A stretch of 64,000 nucleotides of DNA from Methylobacterium bullatum (GTDB taxonomy: Bacteria; Pseudomonadota; Alphaproteobacteria; Rhizobiales; Beijerinckiaceae): contig NZ_NKUG01000036.1 of NCBI RefSeq assembly GCF_014845095.1, positions 40,219-104,218 of the forward strand. Direction: 5' to 3'. The position numbers and the translations under genes are program-made. Below are positions 37,881 through 46,721 of the stretch, piece by piece. The notes beneath the pieces are model-generated. The model saw only the letters and a list, made by a program, of their open reading frames with translations, was not told the origin of the DNA and did no database searches. Position 1 is the first letter of the stretch, and every line of letters starts with the position of its first letter.

Positions 37881-39041
37881 TCAGGAACCCCGTCCGGACC
37901 AGGACGCGCCGAGGTTCAGGATGTCGTTCCAGGCGGCGAACAGCATCAGGAACAGCACCAGGGCGAGCCCGATCCGGAAGCCGATCTCCTGGGTCTTCTC
38001 GCTCAGGGGACGGCCGCGAACGGCCTCGAACGCGTAGAACAACAGGTGCCCGCCATCGAGGAGGGGGACCGGGAAAAGGTTAAGCAGGCCGATCGACACG
38101 GATAGGAGCGCCACGAGGCCGATGAGCCCGCCGACACCGCCGACCTTGGCGACCTCGCCCGAAACGCGGGCGATCCCGATGGGTCCGGAGAGCTGATCGG
38201 CGGATTCGCGCCCGGTCACCAGCTTGCCGAGGTAGTTCATCGTCCGGTCGACCACGAAATAGGTCTCCGACACGCCGAGCCCGAGGGATTGGACGAGGCC
38301 GTAATGCCGAACCTGGGCGTCGGCGCCGTTCGGTCCCTTGATGCCGAGGCGGCCGAGGCGGTGCTTGCCGAACGGCGTGCGCTCCTCCACCGCGTCGGGA
38401 ATCGCGGTCAGGGTCTTCGTCTCGCCGCCGCGGTCGACGGTGACGGCGAGGCTGGCGCCGGCGCTGCCGGAGACGGTGCGCTGCATGTCGAGGAAGTTGG
38501 TCACCTGCGTCCCGTCGATGGACGTGACGAGGTCGCCGGGCTGGAAGCCCGCCCGCTCGGCCGCACTGCCCGGCATCACGCCGTCGATGCGCGGCGGAAG
38601 CTCGTAGCGGCCGGAGACATAGATCGCCCCGGCAAAGAGCGCGATGGCCAGGAGGAAGTTGGCGATGGGTCCGGCGGCGACGATGGCCGCGCGCTTACCC
38701 AGGCTCTGGGCCGGGAAACTCGTGGCGCGCTCCTCCGGCGTCATGCGCGCGAGGGCGGCGGGATCGGCCACGCTGGCGCCGTTCGCGTCGCCGTGGAACT
38801 TGACGTAGCCGCCGAGCGGGATCGCCGAGACCTTCCAACGGGTACCATGGCGGTCGTTGAAGCCGAAGAGTTCGGGGCCGAACCCAAGGGAGAAGGCATG
38901 GACGCCGACCCCGCACCAGCGGCCGACGAGGAAGTGGCCCATCTCGTGGACGAACACCACGATGCTGAGCACGATGACGAAGGGGATCACCGACCCGAAG
39001 AAGCCGGAGGCCGTCCCCCCCATCGAAGCTAGAAAGTCCAT
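37881..39041 (-). CDS. rseP: Site-2 intramembrane zinc metalloprotease RseP
   Basis: 386 residues. It cleaves membrane-embedded anti-sigma or signal-peptide substrates. The zinc motif HEMGH lies in the first membrane helix and the second zinc/active-site motif NLFPVPLLDGGHLL near residue 320. One PDZ domain lies between (about 120-215; GFQPGDLVTSIDGTQV), rather than the two of E. coli RseP. Typical gene order is dxr-rseP-bamA, but here dxr is separated by an inserted efflux module; a 164-base gap upstream must carry its promoter. Confidence 0.95.
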   Translation of the reverse strand: MDFLASMGGTASGFFGSVIPFVIVLSIVVFVHEMGHFLVGRWCGVGVHAFSLGFGPELFGFNDRHGTRWKVSAIPLGGYVKFHGDANGASVADPAALARMTPEERATSFPAQSLGKRAAIVAAGPIANFLLAIALFAGAIYVSGRYELPPRIDGVMPGSAAERAGFQPGDLVTSIDGTQVTNFLDMQRTVSGSAGASLAVTVDRGGETKTLTAIPDAVEERTPFGKHRLGRLGIKGPNGADAQVRHYGLVQSLGLGVSETYFVVDRTMNYLGKLVTGRESADQLSGPIGIARVSGEVAKVGGVGGLIGLVALLSVSIGLLNLFPVPLLDGGHLLFYAFEAVRGRPLSEKTQEIGFRIGLALVLFLMLFAAWNDILNLGASWSGRGS

Positions 39042-39205
39042 TCGTCGATCCTCAGGGCCTCGCGAGGGGCCAACACACGTCCATAGCAGATCGGATCGCG
39101 GACGAGCGAACGCAAACCGGACGGGGCCGGCGAGATCGTCGCATGCGGCTCGCCCGTCCCCGTATTCCTCGGTGGAGGGTTAAGGGCTCGGCCGGAGCAG
39201 TCGTC

Positions 39206-40783
39206 TCAATGGCCGCCGCCCGCCGGAGCGGCGGCGCGCGGCCGGCGGATCAGCGGCGTCGCGCAGGCCATGGCGAGGAACAGGAAGGTCAGAACCAGGA
39301 AGACGTCGGTGAAGCCCATCACCAGACCCTGCATCCGCACCGTGTTCATCATCGCCTTGAGGGCCATGGCGTTGCCGTCGAGGCCCAGCGCATCGAACTG
39401 GCGGCGCGTCATGTCGAGCCGCTCCAGCACGGTATTGTTCGTCCAGGTGAAGCGCTCGTGCAGACGGGCGAGATGCAGATCCCAGCGGTCGTTGAGCACG
39501 GTGTTGATGAGGGCGAGGCCCACCGCCCCGCCGAGGTTGCGGGTCAGGTTGTAGAGGCCGGACGCGTTCTTCATCCGCGCCGGCGGAAGCGTGCCGAGCG
39601 CGATGTTGTTGATCGGGATCATGCACAGCATCAGCGAGCAGCCGCGCAGGACCTGCGGCAGCAGCAATTCCCAGAAATCCCAATCCTTGGTCAGCCCGGT
39701 GACGATCCACGTGCCGGCGGCGAAGCCGGTGAAGCCGATCCCCATCAGGATGCGCGGATCGACCTTGCCCGAGAATCGGCCCGCGATGGGCGCGGTGGCG
39801 AACATGCACAGGCCTGAGACGAACATCGTCTCGCCGATCTGCAGGGCGGAGTAGCCGCGCACGCGTCCGAGATAGACCGGGTAGAGATAGGTCAGGCCGT
39901 AGAGGCCGATGCCGAGGACGAAGCTGAAGATGCAGCCCGCCGCGAAGTTGCGGTCGGAGAAGGCGCGCAGGTCGACGATGGGCTCTGCCGCCGTGAGCGC
40001 GCGCCAGAAGAAGGCGACACCGCCCACGACGCAGACGATGGCGCAGGCGAAGACCGCCTCGTCCTGAAGCCAGTCGTGGTTCGGCCCCTCCTCCAACACG
40101 TATTCGAGGCAACCGAGGAAGGCGGCCATGAAGGCGAGACCGAACCAGTCGAAGCGCTTGAACAGGTCGAGGTTGGGCTCGTCGAAATCGACGAGCAGGT
40201 AGGTCGAGACGGTGACGACGATGCCCGGCACCACGTTGATGAGAAACAGCCAGTGCCAGTCGAACGCATCCGTCAGATAGCCGCCCACGGTCGGGCCGAT
40301 GGTGGGGGCGAGCGTCGCCACGAGGCCGATCATCGGCGAGACGATGGGGCGCTTGGAGGGCGGGAAGATCGTAAAGGCCGAGGCGAAGACGGTAGGGATC
40401 ATGCCGCCGCCGATGAAGCCCTGCAGCGCCCGCCACAGGATCATCTCGTTGATCGAGGTCGAGGTCGCGCACATCAGGCTCATCAGGGTGAAGCCGCCGG
40501 CCGAGACCACGAACATCCAGCGGGTCGAGATCACCCGCGACAGGAAGCCGGAGAGCGGGATCGCGATGACCTCGGCGATGAGATAGCTGGTCTGGACCCA
40601 GGGGATCTCGTCGCCCGAGGCAGAGAGCCCGGCCTGGATCTCGGCCAGCGATGCCGAGACGATCTGGATGTCCAGGATGGCCATGAACATCCCGAACACC
40701 ATGCAGACGAAGGCCACCATGCGACGGCGATCGAGGGGCGGCTCGGCGGCGGGTGCCGGCGCGATGGTGGCGGTAGCGGCCAT
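39206..40783 (-). CDS. emrB: DHA2-family (EmrB/QacA-type) multidrug efflux transporter
   Basis: 525 residues with fourteen predicted transmembrane helices, major facilitator superfamily. Motif C-like and A-like segments are visible (FLSRVISTRWMFVVSAGGF; GLVATLAPTIGPTVGGYLTD), and the early WVQTSYLIAEVIAIP helix is typical of DHA2 pumps. It should export drugs or organic ions together with the adjacent EmrA-type fusion protein, 9 bases upstream. Both are controlled by divergent tetR-linked operators. Confidence 0.92.
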   Translation of the reverse strand: MAATATIAPAPAAEPPLDRRRMVAFVCMVFGMFMAILDIQIVSASLAEIQAGLSASGDEIPWVQTSYLIAEVIAIPLSGFLSRVISTRWMFVVSAGGFTLMSLMCATSTSINEMILWRALQGFIGGGMIPTVFASAFTIFPPSKRPIVSPMIGLVATLAPTIGPTVGGYLTDAFDWHWLFLINVVPGIVVTVSTYLLVDFDEPNLDLFKRFDWFGLAFMAAFLGCLEYVLEEGPNHDWLQDEAVFACAIVCVVGGVAFFWRALTAAEPIVDLRAFSDRNFAAGCIFSFVLGIGLYGLTYLYPVYLGRVRGYSALQIGETMFVSGLCMFATAPIAGRFSGKVDPRILMGIGFTGFAAGTWIVTGLTKDWDFWELLLPQVLRGCSLMLCMIPINNIALGTLPPARMKNASGLYNLTRNLGGAVGLALINTVLNDRWDLHLARLHERFTWTNNTVLERLDMTRRQFDALGLDGNAMALKAMMNTVRMQGLVMGFTDVFLVLTFLFLAMACATPLIRRPRAAAPAGGGH

Positions 40784-40792
40784 GATCGGCCC

Positions 40793-42010
40793 CTAATGCC
40801 GCCACGCCGTGCGGACGGGCTCGCCCCCGTCGCGGGTATCGACACGCACGGTGACGGAGAGACCCGGACGCAGGAGCCCCTCATGGGCGACGTCCGCCGG
40901 CACGTGGATACGCACCGGAAGGCGCTGCACGATCTTAGTGAAATTGCCGGTAGCGTTGTCCGGCGGCAGCAGGCTGAAGACCGAGCCCGAGGCCGGTGAC
41001 AGGGATTCGACCTCACCCACGATGTCCTGACCGGGATAGGCGTCCACCGCGATATGGACGCGCTGACCGGGATGCATTCGCTCGACCTGCGTCTCCTTGA
41101 AGTTCGCGTCGATCCGCACGCTCTCCAGGGGAACGAGGGCGGCGACCCGCGAGCCCGGCGCGACATAGGCGCCCGCCTCCACGGCCTTGTTGCCGACGAC
41201 GCCGTCGAAGGGGGCCTGGATCACCGTGAAGGAGAGGTCGCGGGCGGCCCTGTCCTCGGCGGTCTTCAGTTCGGCCGCGAGCCCTTCCGCCTCCCGGCCC
41301 TGAGCCCGCAGCACCTCGACATTGGCTTTCATCATGGCGAGGTTCGCCTCGGCGCCCTTCACCGTGGCCTCGGTGCGGTTACGGTCGGCCAGAGCCTGCT
41401 CGATCCGAGATTTGGCGACGAAATCGACCTTCTCCAGCTGCTGCTGGCGGGCGTAATCGGCGGCGGCGCGAATGGAATCGGCCTTGGCCGCATCGATCTG
41501 CGCTGCGCTCTGGAGGATCTGGGCCTGCGCGGCCTCCACCTGCCGGCCGATGCGGGCGATGGTGGCCTGCTGCGTCAGGAGCTTGTCATGCGCGGCTTGG
41601 GCGGCGAGGCGATAATCGCCGTCGTCGAGGCGGGCGATCACGTCGCCCTTCCGCACCGCCTGCCCGTTCATCACCGGCACGGCGGCGAGATAGCCGGGAA
41701 CCTTGGCGGCGAGGATCGAGATGTCGGCCTGGACATAGGCGTCGTCGGTGGAGACGAAGAAGCGTCCCACCGTCCACCATTCGTAGCCCTTGTAACCGCC
41801 GCCGGCGAGGCCGAGGACGACGAGGCTCGCCAGGATGGCCTTGCGCAGAGGACGTCGCTTCGCAGGTGATGCGACCGCTCCGGCCGGCGGCGCGGTCGGC
41901 GGTCCGGCCACGACGGGGATCGCCGGCGAGGCCACCGGCGCCACGACATCGTCGGAATTAACCGCCCCCGAGGACGCGTCGCGGTGCCCATCATCGTCAC
42001 GCAGAGACAT
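40793..42010 (-). CDS. emrA: EmrA/HlyD-type membrane fusion protein of an efflux pump
   Basis: 405 residues; the ATG MSLRDDDG was chosen over a TTG six codons earlier. One N-terminal membrane anchor (about 57-77) is followed by the lipoyl/biotinyl-like half (RRFF-VSTDDAYVQADISILAAK), then a long alpha-helical hairpin (about 125-240; AQAAHDKLLTQQATIARIGR), the second lipoyl half (FTVIQAPFDGVVGNKAVEAG) and a beta-barrel. It bridges the inner-membrane transporter to an outer-membrane channel, which is not encoded nearby. It is transcribed divergently from tetR. Confidence 0.93.
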   Translation of the reverse strand: MSLRDDDGHRDASSGAVNSDDVVAPVASPAIPVVAGPPTAPPAGAVASPAKRRPLRKAILASLVVLGLAGGGYKGYEWWTVGRFFVSTDDAYVQADISILAAKVPGYLAAVPVMNGQAVRKGDVIARLDDGDYRLAAQAAHDKLLTQQATIARIGRQVEAAQAQILQSAAQIDAAKADSIRAAADYARQQQLEKVDFVAKSRIEQALADRNRTEATVKGAEANLAMMKANVEVLRAQGREAEGLAAELKTAEDRAARDLSFTVIQAPFDGVVGNKAVEAGAYVAPGSRVAALVPLESVRIDANFKETQVERMHPGQRVHIAVDAYPGQDIVGEVESLSPASGSVFSLLPPDNATGNFTKIVQRLPVRIHVPADVAHEGLLRPGLSVTVRVDTRDGGEPVRTAWRH

Positions 42011-42031
42011 GATCCCGTCCCGAAACAAATG

Positions 42032-42056
42032 AATTGACCGAACCGTTCGGTCAATT
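42032..42056. promoter_or_regulatory. Perfect 25-bp palindromic operator (O1) of the efflux locus
   Basis: AATTGACCGAAC-C-GTTCGGTCAATT is perfectly symmetric around a central C. It lies 22 bases before the emrA start. Size, symmetry and position between a divergent TetR gene and a pump operon are what is expected of a TetR-family operator, so repression of emrAB is likely. Confidence 0.85.
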
Positions 42057-42067
42057 TCGGCATCGGA

Positions 42068-42120
42068 TTGACCGAGGCCGTCGATTGCACCTAGTTAGGA
42101 TGACTGAACGGTTCGGTCAA
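42068..42120. promoter_or_regulatory. Second operator (O2) and isolated half-site upstream of tetR
   Basis: TGACTGAAC-G-GTTCGGTCA (42101-42119) is an imperfect copy of O1 with one mismatch in nine arm positions. A lone half-site TTGACCGA lies between at 42068-42075. O2 ends about 13 bases before the preferred tetR GTG and abuts its ribosome-binding site, which suggests autoregulation. Confidence 0.7.
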
Positions 42121-42132
42121 TCGGAGGGAGAG

Positions 42133-42789
42133 GTGGTGGCAGGCGGAGGGGACGTTCCAACGTCGAACGGGACGGGCGCTAGAAACCCGGCGGAGACCGA
42201 TAAGCGTCGGCAGATCCTCGACGGCGCGCGCTCGGTCTTCATGGCCTCGGGCTTCGACGGAGCCAGCATGGGCGAGATCGCCAAGGCGGCAGGCGTGTCG
42301 AAGGGCACGCTCTACGTCTATTTCGACAGCAAGGAGGCGTTGTTCGAGGCGCTGACCCTGGAGGAGAAGCGCGGCCTCGCCGAGGCTTTATTCCAGCTCG
42401 ATGCCGACGATCCGGACGTGCGCGGGGTTCTCACCCGGCTCGGCGAGACCTACCTCGTCCACATGATCCGTCCGGACCACGTGGCGATCATCCGGATGGT
42501 GATCGGGGCGACGGAGAAGTTTCCGCGCTTCGGCCAGGCCTTCTACGAGGCCGGCCCGGCACAGGGGGTGGCGCGGCTCACCGCCTATCTCGACCGCCAG
42601 GTGGCGGCGGGTCGTTTGCGCCGCGCGGATACGGAACTCGCCGCCAAGCACTTCCTGCATCTGTGCCAGGCCGGGCTGCTGACGCGCCTGCTCTTCGCGG
42701 CGGGCGGTCCGGTGACGCAAGGCGAGATCGCGCCCCGCGTGAGCGAGGCCATCCGCGTGTTCTTCGCGGCCTACGGGCCCGAGGATTGA
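42133..42789 (+). CDS. TetR/AcrR-family repressor, probable regulator of emrAB
   Basis: 218 residues from GTG. The start was chosen because GGAGGGAG lies just upstream; ATGs at 42034 and 42100 would put the operators inside the coding sequence. The N-terminal helix-turn-helix (about 40-80) reads GASMGEIAKAAGVSKGTLYVYF, a canonical TetR DNA-binding domain, with KRRQILDGARSVFMASGFDG before it. The C-terminal ligand domain is of the AcrR type (RPDHVAIIRMVIGATEKFPR). It is divergent from the pump genes with shared palindromic operators. Ligand unknown. Confidence 0.92.
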   Translation: MVAGGGDVPTSNGTGARNPAETDKRRQILDGARSVFMASGFDGASMGEIAKAAGVSKGTLYVYFDSKEALFEALTLEEKRGLAEALFQLDADDPDVRGVLTRLGETYLVHMIRPDHVAIIRMVIGATEKFPRFGQAFYEAGPAQGVARLTAYLDRQVAAGRLRRADTELAAKHFLHLCQAGLLTRLLFAAGGPVTQGEIAPRVSEAIRVFFAAYGPED

Positions 42790-42880
42790 CGGGTTTCCGC
42801 CTCGCGAACGGTCACGCTTGATTTAGGCAAACCTGCCAAGGGTGGGCCGAGACGCGATCGGAGCGGTGGATCACCGATAG

Positions 42881-44179
42881 ATGCGAATCCTGGTTCTCGG
42901 AGGCTACGGCCTCATCGGCTCGGCGGTGGTCTCCCGCTGCCTCGCCGCCGGCCATGCGGTGACGGGTCTGGGGCGGGACGTCCGGTCAGCGCGATGGCGT
43001 CACCCCGATGCCGACTGGATCGCGTGCGACATCGCGAGACTGGCCGAGCCGGAGGATTGGACAACGATCCTCACCGGGTTCGACGCCGTGGTGAACTGCT
43101 CGGGCGCCTTGCGGGACGGCCCGCGCGACGATGTGCGCGCCGTCCAAGCGGTCGCCATGCGCGCCCTGTTCGCCTGCTGCCGGCAGATGGGCATCCGGCG
43201 AATCGTCCAGGTTTCGGCCGTGGGAGCCTCGCCCGATGCCCCCACCGAATTCATGCGCAGCAAGGCCGAGGCCGATGCGGCCCTTTGCGCCCTCGATCTC
43301 GACTGGGTGATCCTGAGGCCCGGCCTCGTCGTCGCGCCCGTCTCCTACGGCGCCACCGGCCTGATACGCGGGTTGGCGTCGCTTCCGGTGGCCTTCACGC
43401 GGATGCCCTCTCTCCGGCCGATCCAGACCGTCCATGTGCAGGACGTAGCGGGGGCGGTCCTCCTCGCGGTGGAGGGAGGGATCGCCGTACGGGCGCAGTA
43501 CGACCTCGTCGAGGATCAAGGCCACACCCTGCCGGACATCGTCGCGGCCTACCGCGCCTGGCTCGGGCGCCCTCCGGCCCCGCTCGCGCTGCCGGTCTCG
43601 TCCTGGCTCCTCCGGGCCGGTTTCCGCATGGGCGATCTTGTCGGCCGACTCGGCTGGCGGACTCCCATCCGCATCACGGCTCTGCGCCAGATCGAGGCCG
43701 GCATCGACGGAGATCCGACCGCCTGGGAGCGGGTCGCGGGCTCACCGCTCTCCTCCCTGTCGGAGAGCCTTCGGCGGATGCCGTCCGGGGTGCAGGAACG
43801 CTGGTTCGGCCGGCTCTGGCTCCTGAAGCCGGCGATCCTCGCCACGCTCTCGCTGTTCTGGCTGCTCTCGGGCCTGATCGCCCTGACGCATCTCGACGCC
43901 GCCATGGCGGCGATGACCGACCACGGCATCGATGCGGTGACGGCGCGGGTCACGGTGCTCGCCGGGATTTTCGTCGACCTGGCGCTGGGGGCCGCGATCC
44001 TGGTGAGGCGCACCATGCCGCTCGCCGCCCTCGGCATGGCGGCGATGACGGGGATCTACCTCTTCTTCGGCTCGGCCATCGCCGCCGGCCTCTGGCTCGA
44101 TCCCCTCGGCGCCTATCTCAAGACCCTGCCCGGGGCGATGCTGGCCCTCGTGGCCTATGCGCTGGCCGACGAGCGCTGA
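42881..44179 (+). CDS. Fusion of an NAD(P)-binding SDR domain with a DoxX-like membrane domain
   Basis: 432 residues. The N-terminal atypical SDR/NmrA-like domain (1-290) starts with the dinucleotide motif VLGGYGLIGSAVV and continues with VSAVGAS and ILRPGLVVAP segments. The usual YxxxK pair is not evident (MRSKAEAD occupies that place). The C-terminal 125 residues hold four hydrophobic helices (KPAILATLSLFWLLSGLIAL onwards), resembling the DoxX-like family. Probably membrane-attached. Its stop lies 5 bases before the DUF2269 gene, so the two are likely co-transcribed. Substrate unknown. Confidence 0.82.
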   Translation: MRILVLGGYGLIGSAVVSRCLAAGHAVTGLGRDVRSARWRHPDADWIACDIARLAEPEDWTTILTGFDAVVNCSGALRDGPRDDVRAVQAVAMRALFACCRQMGIRRIVQVSAVGASPDAPTEFMRSKAEADAALCALDLDWVILRPGLVVAPVSYGATGLIRGLASLPVAFTRMPSLRPIQTVHVQDVAGAVLLAVEGGIAVRAQYDLVEDQGHTLPDIVAAYRAWLGRPPAPLALPVSSWLLRAGFRMGDLVGRLGWRTPIRITALRQIEAGIDGDPTAWERVAGSPLSSLSESLRRMPSGVQERWFGRLWLLKPAILATLSLFWLLSGLIALTHLDAAMAAMTDHGIDAVTARVTVLAGIFVDLALGAAILVRRTMPLAALGMAAMTGIYLFFGSAIAAGLWLDPLGAYLKTLPGAMLALVAYALADER

Positions 44180-44184
44180 CCCCG

Positions 44185-44664
44185 ATGGAGTACGTCGATC
44201 TCCTGCGCTGGCTGCACGTCATCGGCGCGACGATCCTACTGGGCACCGGGGCCGGCATCGCCTTCTTCATGACGATGGCGCACCGCACGGGACGGCCCGA
44301 CCTGATCGCCCATGTGGCGGGGACGGTGGTCGTCGCCGACACGCTCTTCACGGCGACGGCGGCGGTCATCCAACCGGTGACGGGTTGGCTGCTGGCACGC
44401 GCGGTGGGCTGGCCCCTCTCCGAGGGATGGATCGCCCTGTCGCTGATTCTCTACGTCGTCATCGGCTTGTTCTGGCTGCCGGTCGTCAGGATCCAGACGA
44501 CCTTGCGCGATCTCGCCGGGGCTGCGGCGGCATCCGGAATGCCCCTGCCGCCGCGCTATCACAGGCTGTACCGGATCTGGTTCGCCTGCGGTTTTCCCGC
44601 CTTCGCCGCCATTCTCGCCATCGTCTGGCTGATGACGGCGAAACCGCGATTCGCCCTATTCTGA
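44185..44664 (+). CDS. DUF2269 family integral membrane protein
   Basis: 159 residues with four predicted membrane helices (about 8-30, 45-70, 80-102, 131-152). The opening LLRWLHVIGATILLGTGAGIAFFM contains the conserved His-Val-Ile-Gly feature of DUF2269, and the loop LPPRYHRLYRIWFACGFPAF precedes the last helix. It follows the SDR-DoxX gene by 5 bases and is likely a partner of its membrane domain. Function unknown. It converges with dxr, 7 bases apart. Confidence 0.85.
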   Translation: MEYVDLLRWLHVIGATILLGTGAGIAFFMTMAHRTGRPDLIAHVAGTVVVADTLFTATAAVIQPVTGWLLARAVGWPLSEGWIALSLILYVVIGLFWLPVVRIQTTLRDLAGAAAASGMPLPPRYHRLYRIWFACGFPAFAAILAIVWLMTAKPRFALF

Positions 44665-44671
44665 GCTGACC

Positions 44672-45841
44672 TCAGGCGGCCGAAGGCAGCGCCTTGGCGC
44701 TCCAGGCGCGGACATGGGCGTCGATGGCCAGAGCCTCGTCCACGTCGGCGGGCGCGCTGCGATACTCCGGGGCGAAATGCTCGCAGGCTCGCTCCACCAA
44801 TTCGGCGATGCCGTAGAAGTCGATCTCGCCGCGGATGAAGGCGGCCACGGCGATCTCGTTGGCGGCGTTCATCACTGTCGGGGCGGCACCGCCCTCCGCG
44901 AGCGCCGCGCGGGCGATGCGCAGGCAGGGGAAGCGCGCCTCGTCCGCTGCCTCGAAGGTGAGGCTGCCGACGGCGGCGAGATCGAGGGAGCGTCCCCGCT
45001 CGATGGTCAGGCGGTCGCCGAGGCCGAGACAATGGGCGATGGGGACGCGCATGTCAGGCATGGCGAGACCGGCCGTCACGGCGCCGTCGCGCCAGGTGAT
45101 GAGGCCGTGCACGATGGATTGCGGATGCACGATCACGTCGAGGCGCTCGGCCTCGATGGCGAACAGGTGATGCGCCTCGATGAGTTCGAGGCCCTTGTTC
45201 ATCAGCGACGCCGAATCGATGTTGATCTTCATTCCCATCGACCAGGTCGGATGAGCCGCGGCCTCGGTGGGCGAGGCCGCCGCGATGCGCTCCCGCGTCC
45301 AGGTGCGGAACGGGCCGCCGGAGGCGGTGATGGTCATCTTGGTCACGTCGGAGACACGGCCGTCTCCGAGAGCCTGCGCCAGGGCGTTGTGCTCGGAATC
45401 CACGGGCAGCAGCGTCGCCTTGAACCGCGCGGCATCGCGCATGAACGCATCGCCGGCGCAGACGAGGCTCTCCTTGTTGGCGAGCGCCACCGTGCGGCCG
45501 AGGCGCAGGGCGGCATGGGTCGGCCGCAGGCCGGCCGCGCCGCTCACCGCCGCCACGACGATGTCGGCGTCACGGGCCACGGCTTCGAGGACGGCGCTAT
45601 CGCCTGCCCCATTGGCGATGCCGGTGCCGGAAAGCGCGTCGCGCAGGGCCGCCCCCTGGCTCTCGTCGGCGAGCGCGGCGAAATCTGCGCCGATCTCACG
45701 GGCGAGCTTTGCCAAAGCGGCGGCGTCGCGGCCACCGACGAGGGCGCCGATCCGGAAGCGCCCGGGATGTTGCGCCAGGAGGTCGGTGGTGGAACGACCG
45801 ATGGACCCGGTGGCGCCGAGGATGGTGACGGTATGGGTCAA
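44672..45841 (-). CDS. dxr: 1-deoxy-D-xylulose-5-phosphate reductoisomerase
   Basis: 389 residues with a TTG start that gives the expected MTHTVTILGATGSIG; no ATG or GTG fits. Committed enzyme of the MEP isoprenoid pathway, converting DXP to 2-C-methylerythritol 4-phosphate with NADPH. NADPH motif GATGSIGRSTTDLL, metal-binding DSEHNA, the substrate loop SGGPFRT and the NKGLELIEAHHLF segment are all seen. It follows cdsA by 13 bases. In related genomes rseP comes next; here convergent inserted genes intervene. Confidence 0.96.
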   Translation of the reverse strand: MTHTVTILGATGSIGRSTTDLLAQHPGRFRIGALVGGRDAAALAKLAREIGADFAALADESQGAALRDALSGTGIANGAGDSAVLEAVARDADIVVAAVSGAAGLRPTHAALRLGRTVALANKESLVCAGDAFMRDAARFKATLLPVDSEHNALAQALGDGRVSDVTKMTITASGGPFRTWTRERIAAASPTEAAAHPTWSMGMKINIDSASLMNKGLELIEAHHLFAIEAERLDVIVHPQSIVHGLITWRDGAVTAGLAMPDMRVPIAHCLGLGDRLTIERGRSLDLAAVGSLTFEAADEARFPCLRIARAALAEGGAAPTVMNAANEIAVAAFIRGEIDFYGIAELVERACEHFAPEYRSAPADVDEALAIDAHVRAWSAKALPSAA

Positions 45842-45854
45842 CGAATCGATTCCT

Positions 45855-46721
45855 TCAGACCACCGCCAGGCGGTGGGCGATGAGATAGAGGCCGGCGAGG
45901 ACGGCCACGGCGAAGAAGCCGTCGAGCCGATCCATGACACCGCCATGGCCCGGGATCGAACGGCCCGAATCCTTGACGCCGTAATGACGCTTGAGACCTG
46001 ATTCGGCGAGATCGCCGGCCTGACTCAGGATGGACGCGAGGGCACTCGTGATGGCGACCGCGACGAGGGGGGCGTTCGCCAGACTGCTCCACCCCTGCGA
46101 GCGCGCGGCCATCACCAGCAGGGTGCCGGCGGCGATGCCCGCCACAAGGCCGCCGAGGGAACCGGACCACGTCTTCTTGGGGCTCACGGACGGCATCAGC
46201 TTCGGCCCGCCGAAGGTCCGGCCGGTGATGTAGGCGACGATGTCGGTGGACCAGACCACGGCGAACATCCAGGCCGGGCCGAAGATGCCGATGGCCGGGT
46301 CGTCGCGCAGGGCCGGGGGAACCAGGGCCAGCACGGCGGCGCTGAGGAAGCCGATGAGGACGCGGCCCCGCCCGCCGGAATCCCTCACGGTGACGAGGAG
46401 CGCCACGAGGGCGGCGCCGGTGACCGCGAGCCAGATCGGCGGCGACGCATCAAGGCGCAGGCAGAGGGCGAGGCCGGCCAGCCCCAGGCCCGTGATCGCA
46501 ACGGTAGGCCTGAGCGGCGCGATCCGGCTGATCGTGATCCATTCGCCCGCGAAGACGATGCCGGCGATGAGCCAGATGGCGGCGAAGGCCCAGCCGCCGA
46601 GGAACAGCGTGGTGAGCACGATGGTCGCCAGCACGATGGCTGAGGCGGTCCGCAGCTGGAACTCGCGGCCGCCGAGGGGGCCACGCCTCGGCGCAGACGC
46701 CGCGTCGCCGGGCGAGACCAT
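45855..46721 (-). CDS. cdsA: Phosphatidate cytidylyltransferase (CDP-diacylglycerol synthase)
   Basis: 288 residues with about seven membrane helices. It makes CDP-diacylglycerol from phosphatidate and CTP for phospholipid synthesis. The C-terminal signature is present: GLVAGIAAG region, then SQAGDLAESGLKRHYGVKDSG and PGHGGVMDRLDG. The ATG overlaps the uppS stop by one base (TGATG). It is co-transcribed with uppS and dxr. Confidence 0.95.
   Translation of the reverse strand: MVSPGDAASAPRRGPLGGREFQLRTASAIVLATIVLTTLFLGGWAFAAIWLIAGIVFAGEWITISRIAPLRPTVAITGLGLAGLALCLRLDASPPIWLAVTGAALVALLVTVRDSGGRGRVLIGFLSAAVLALVPPALRDDPAIGIFGPAWMFAVVWSTDIVAYITGRTFGGPKLMPSVSPKKTWSGSLGGLVAGIAAGTLLVMAARSQGWSSLANAPLVAVAITSALASILSQAGDLAESGLKRHYGVKDSGRSIPGHGGVMDRLDGFFAVAVLAGLYLIAHRLAVV

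Noticed and set aside
42034..42132. Longer N-terminus for the TetR regulator (ATG 42034 or 42100)
   Set aside because: These starts lie within or beside the palindromic operators and lack good ribosome-binding sites. The extra residues simply translate the operator repeats.
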